From NCBI GenBank assembly GCA_016650045.1, contig JAENWK010000011.1:1-38189 (forward strand): a stretch of 38,189 nt of DNA, read 5' to 3'. Every line of letters starts with the position of its first letter. Position 1 is the stretch's first letter. The position numbers and the translations under genes were made by a program. The notes beneath the pieces are model-generated. The model searched no databases, was not told the DNA's origin, and saw only the letters and a program-made list of their open reading frames with translations. Below are positions 35,673-38,189 of the stretch, one piece after another. The stretch is from Eubacteriaceae bacterium (GTDB taxonomy: Bacteria > Bacillota > Clostridia > Eubacteriales > Eubacteriaceae).

Positions 35673-38177
35673 ATGGAAGAATTAATTGAATTTGATCGAA
35701 TAAAACACGTTAACATAGAAGAAGAAATGAAAAATTCCTATATTGACTATGCTATGAGCGTTATTATCGGACGTGCTTTACCGGATGTCAGAGATGGTTT
35801 AAAACCTGTGCATCGCCGGATATTGTATGCCATGAGTGAATTAGGATTGTCACCGGAAAAATCCTTTCGTAAATCGGCTCGTATTGTCGGGGATGTTTTA
35901 GGTAAGTACCATCCTCATGGTGACACCGCTGTTTACGAAGCCATGGTACGTATGGCCCAACCCTGGTCAACCCGATATCTCACAGTCAATGGTCAGGGAA
36001 ACTTTGGTTCGATTGATGGAGACAGTCCTGCAGCCATGCGTTATACCGAAGCAAAAATGGGTAAAATTGCGATGGAATTACTTCGGGATATTAATAAAGA
36101 AACCGTTGATTTTATACCAAATTTTGATGAGTCAGAAATGGAACCAACGGTATTACCCGCAAAATACCCCAACCTTTTAGTCAATGGTTCTTCAGGAATT
36201 GCGGTCGGAATGGCAACGAATATTCCGCCCCATAACCTGGGAGAAATTATTGATGGAACCGTGGCTTTTATCGATGATCCGGAGATTACCATTGACGAGC
36301 TCATGAAGCATGTCAAAGGCCCTGATTTTCCAACGTCAGGGATTATTCTGGGTAAATCAGGCATTAAAAGTGCTTATCGCACCGGCCGTGGCCGGGTGAA
36401 GGTTCGGGGAAAAGTTGAATTTACAACAACCAAAAAAGGAAAAAAACAAATCATTATTACCGAAATTCCTTATATGGTCAATAAAGCCAAATTGGTCGAA
36501 AAAATTGCAGATCTTGTTAAGGAAAAAAAGGTTGAGGGTATTTCAGATTTAAGGGATGAAACCGATCTTAAAAAAGGGATTTCCATTGTCATTGATTTAA
36601 AGCGAGATGCCAATGAAACCATTATCATTAATCAGCTGTACAAGCATACCCAACTACAGGACACCTTTGGGATTATTATGCTGGCATTGGTTAAGAATGA
36701 GCCCAAGGTTCTTAATTTAAAAGAAATGTTATTCTACTACATTGAGCATCAAAAAGAAATTATTACCAGAAGAACCATTTTCGATTTAAAAAAGGCGGAA
36801 GCCAGAGCTCATATTTTAGAAGGCCTGAAAATTGCCCTAGATCATATCGATGAGGTTATTAAAATCATCCGAGCGGCAGCCGATGGAAAAATAGCAAAAG
36901 TAAAACTAATTGAACGGTTTATGCTATCCGATATCCAGGCCCAGGCCATTTTGGATATGCGTCTCCAACGCTTAACCGGACTTGAACGGGAAAAAATCGA
37001 AGAAGAATATCGAGAACTGCTGGTGACCATTGGCAAATTAAAAGCCATTCTAGCAGATGAACAGTTAGTTTTAAATATAATCAAAGAAGAATTATTGGAA
37101 ATTAAAGAGAAATTTGCTGATAAACGACGAACTGCTTTTGATATTGATGTGGAAGACTTTGAAATTGAAGATCTTATTGAAGAAGAAGAAGTCGTCATTA
37201 CCATGACTCATATCGGTTATGTGAAACGGATCACCGCAGATAATTATCGGTCACAAAAACGCGGAGGCAAGGGAATTACAGCCCTGAGCACCCGGGAAAA
37301 TGATTTTGTGGAACATCTCTTTACCACCACTACCCATCACTATCTCATGTTCTTTACCAATCTTGGTAAAGTCTATCGGTTAAAAGCCTTTGAGATACCG
37401 GAAGGCGGACGTACCGCCCGTGGCACGGCCATTGTTAACCTCCTTCCCTTGGAAGCTGGAGAACAAATTGCAACCATGATTCCCGTCAAAGAATTTACTG
37501 AAGATAAATATCTGATTATGGCAACCAAACAGGGAATCATTAAAAAAACAAATTTAACAGAGTATGATACATCACGAAAAAATGGCATTATTGCCATTAA
37601 TCTCCGGGACGACGACGAGCTCATTAATGTTCGCCTGGTTGTTGAGGATGAAGAAATTGTGATGGGAACAAAAAGCGGCTATGCCATTCGTTTTAATTCG
37701 GAAGAAGTGAGATCCATTAGCCGTACATCCATTGGCGTTCGCGGCATTGATCTTCGAAAAGACGATGTGGTTGTGGGAATGGACATTGTTGAAAAAGAGC
37801 TTTTTGTTCTTTGTGTCAGTGAAAATGGCTACGGAAAACTCAGTGCTTCAGATTTATATCGTCCACAAAAACGCGGGGGTAAAGGGGTTCAAACCTATAA
37901 AGTTACCCAAAAAACCGGAGAGCTGGTTGGTTTCTGTGTAATTAGCCGTGATGGTGAAATTATGATGATTAACAACCAGGGGGTTGTTATTAAACTCGAA
38001 GGCAATGATATTACGGCAGTCGGCCGAAATACCCAGGGCGTTCGACTCATGAAGCTTAAACCGGAAGAATCCATTAAAACAATCTCTAAAGTTTATAAGG
38101 AGGCTCCAGTGGATGATTTTGAGGAAGAAGAAGACAACAAACAGATAAGCCTCAAGGTTGACACTGAACAAAAATAA
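35673..38177 (+). CDS. gyrA: DNA gyrase subunit A
   Basis: A 834-residue GyrA. The catalytic tyrosine is Tyr124 in [10 protein letters not shown]. The quinolone-resistance region [11 protein letters not shown] carries Thr85 and Glu89 at the positions of E. coli Ser83 and Asp87; both occur naturally in Clostridia. The C-terminal beta-pinwheel has the GyrA-box QKRGGKG twice, near residues 528 and 731, so the second blade copy is intact too. The tail is acidic. It lies 22 bases after gyrB; the stop is 12 bases before the window edge, where a terminator cannot be assessed. Confidence 0.98.
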   Translation: MEELIEFDRIKHVNIEEEMKNSYIDYAMSVIIGRALPDVRDGLKPVHRRILYAMSELGLSPEKSFRKSARIVGDVLGKYHPHGDTAVYEAMVRMAQPWSTRYLTVNGQGNFGSIDGDSPAAMRYTEAKMGKIAMELLRDINKETVDFIPNFDESEMEPTVLPAKYPNLLVNGSSGIAVGMATNIPPHNLGEIIDGTVAFIDDPEITIDELMKHVKGPDFPTSGIILGKSGIKSAYRTGRGRVKVRGKVEFTTTKKGKKQIIITEIPYMVNKAKLVEKIADLVKEKKVEGISDLRDETDLKKGISIVIDLKRDANETIIINQLYKHTQLQDTFGIIMLALVKNEPKVLNLKEMLFYYIEHQKEIITRRTIFDLKKAEARAHILEGLKIALDHIDEVIKIIRAAADGKIAKVKLIERFMLSDIQAQAILDMRLQRLTGLEREKIEEEYRELLVTIGKLKAILADEQLVLNIIKEELLEIKEKFADKRRTAFDIDVEDFEIEDLIEEEEVVITMTHIGYVKRITADNYRSQKRGGKGITALSTRENDFVEHLFTTTTHHYLMFFTNLGKVYRLKAFEIPEGGRTARGTAIVNLLPLEAGEQIATMIPVKEFTEDKYLIMATKQGIIKKTNLTEYDTSRKNGIIAINLRDDDELINVRLVVEDEEIVMGTKSGYAIRFNSEEVRSISRTSIGVRGIDLRKDDVVVGMDIVEKELFVLCVSENGYGKLSASDLYRPQKRGGKGVQTYKVTQKTGELVGFCVISRDGEIMMINNQGVVIKLEGNDITAVGRNTQGVRLMKLKPEESIKTISKVYKEAPVDDFEEEEDNKQISLKVDTEQK

Positions 38178-38189
38178 TGGAATCATTAA

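Noticed and set aside
36842-37204. Serine-rich - strand frame inside gyrA (120 codons).
   Set aside because: Low-complexity antisense of an acidic, lysine-rich coding region; gyrA is certain.

Overview
The window carries the chromosomal replication origin of a low-GC, anaerobic, Gram-positive bacterium of the Clostridia. The evidence is the gene order rpmH-rnpA-yidD-yidC-jag on one side and dnaA-dnaN-yaaA-recF-gyrB-gyrA on the other, an S4-type yaaA, a ricT/holB/tmk cluster, a YybS-GdpP-L9-DnaB cluster, and the redox set (clostridial 2[4Fe-4S] ferredoxin, rubredoxin, iron-sulfur flavoprotein, two thioredoxins). Codon use and protein style fit the Eubacteriaceae, and an Acetobacterium-like acetogen is my best guess. 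That guess is an inference and was not tested by any search.

Layout, reading away from the origin (about 29.1-31.06 kb). To the right, on the + strand: dnaA, the unwinding region, dnaN with a terminator, then a new promoter and yaaA-recF-gyrB-gyrA to the window edge. To the left, on the - strand: rpmH (perfect TTGACA-N17-TATAAT promoter), an attenuator-like hairpin, then rnpA-yidD-yidC-jag ending in a strong terminator; mnmE-mnmG-rsmG; a canonical parS site with a heptamer tandem repeat, parA-parB, an unknown four-helix membrane protein, a CvpA-family protein, an MscS channel, a DUF951 protein and a frameshifted one-helix protein; rpsF-ssb-rpsR with its own promoter and terminator; then a seven-gene cluster yybS-gdpP-rplI-dnaB-(FAD oxidoreductase)-rsmI-metG. 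A + strand thioredoxin gene (6873-7199) is the only gene facing the replication fork, and it shares a bidirectional terminator with metG. Further left are a PLP decarboxylase-tmk-DUF2007-holB-ricT operon, then single-gene units for ferredoxin, rubredoxin and a PH-like membrane protein, and finally an iron-sulfur flavoprotein-thioredoxin pair.

Together the genes make up replication initiation and elongation (DnaA, DnaN, DnaB, SSB, HolB, gyrase), segregation (ParA/ParB/parS), tRNA and rRNA modification (MnmE, MnmG, RsmG, RsmI), membrane protein insertion (YidC, YidD, KhpB/Jag) and c-di-AMP turnover (GdpP).

Most of the window is conserved core genome. The points that merit a second look are: the origin architecture, with two perfect inverted repeats of DnaA boxes and a DnaA-trio element; an A8/T8 frameshift in a small membrane protein gene; the heptamer repeat abutting parS; the uncharacterised membrane protein in the par operon; a cysteine-rich FAD oxidoreductase inside a replication operon; and the flavoprotein-thioredoxin pair with a WCVPC active site. 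I did not find a mobile element, CRISPR array, tRNA or rRNA gene, and I do not see a clearly new multi-gene system.
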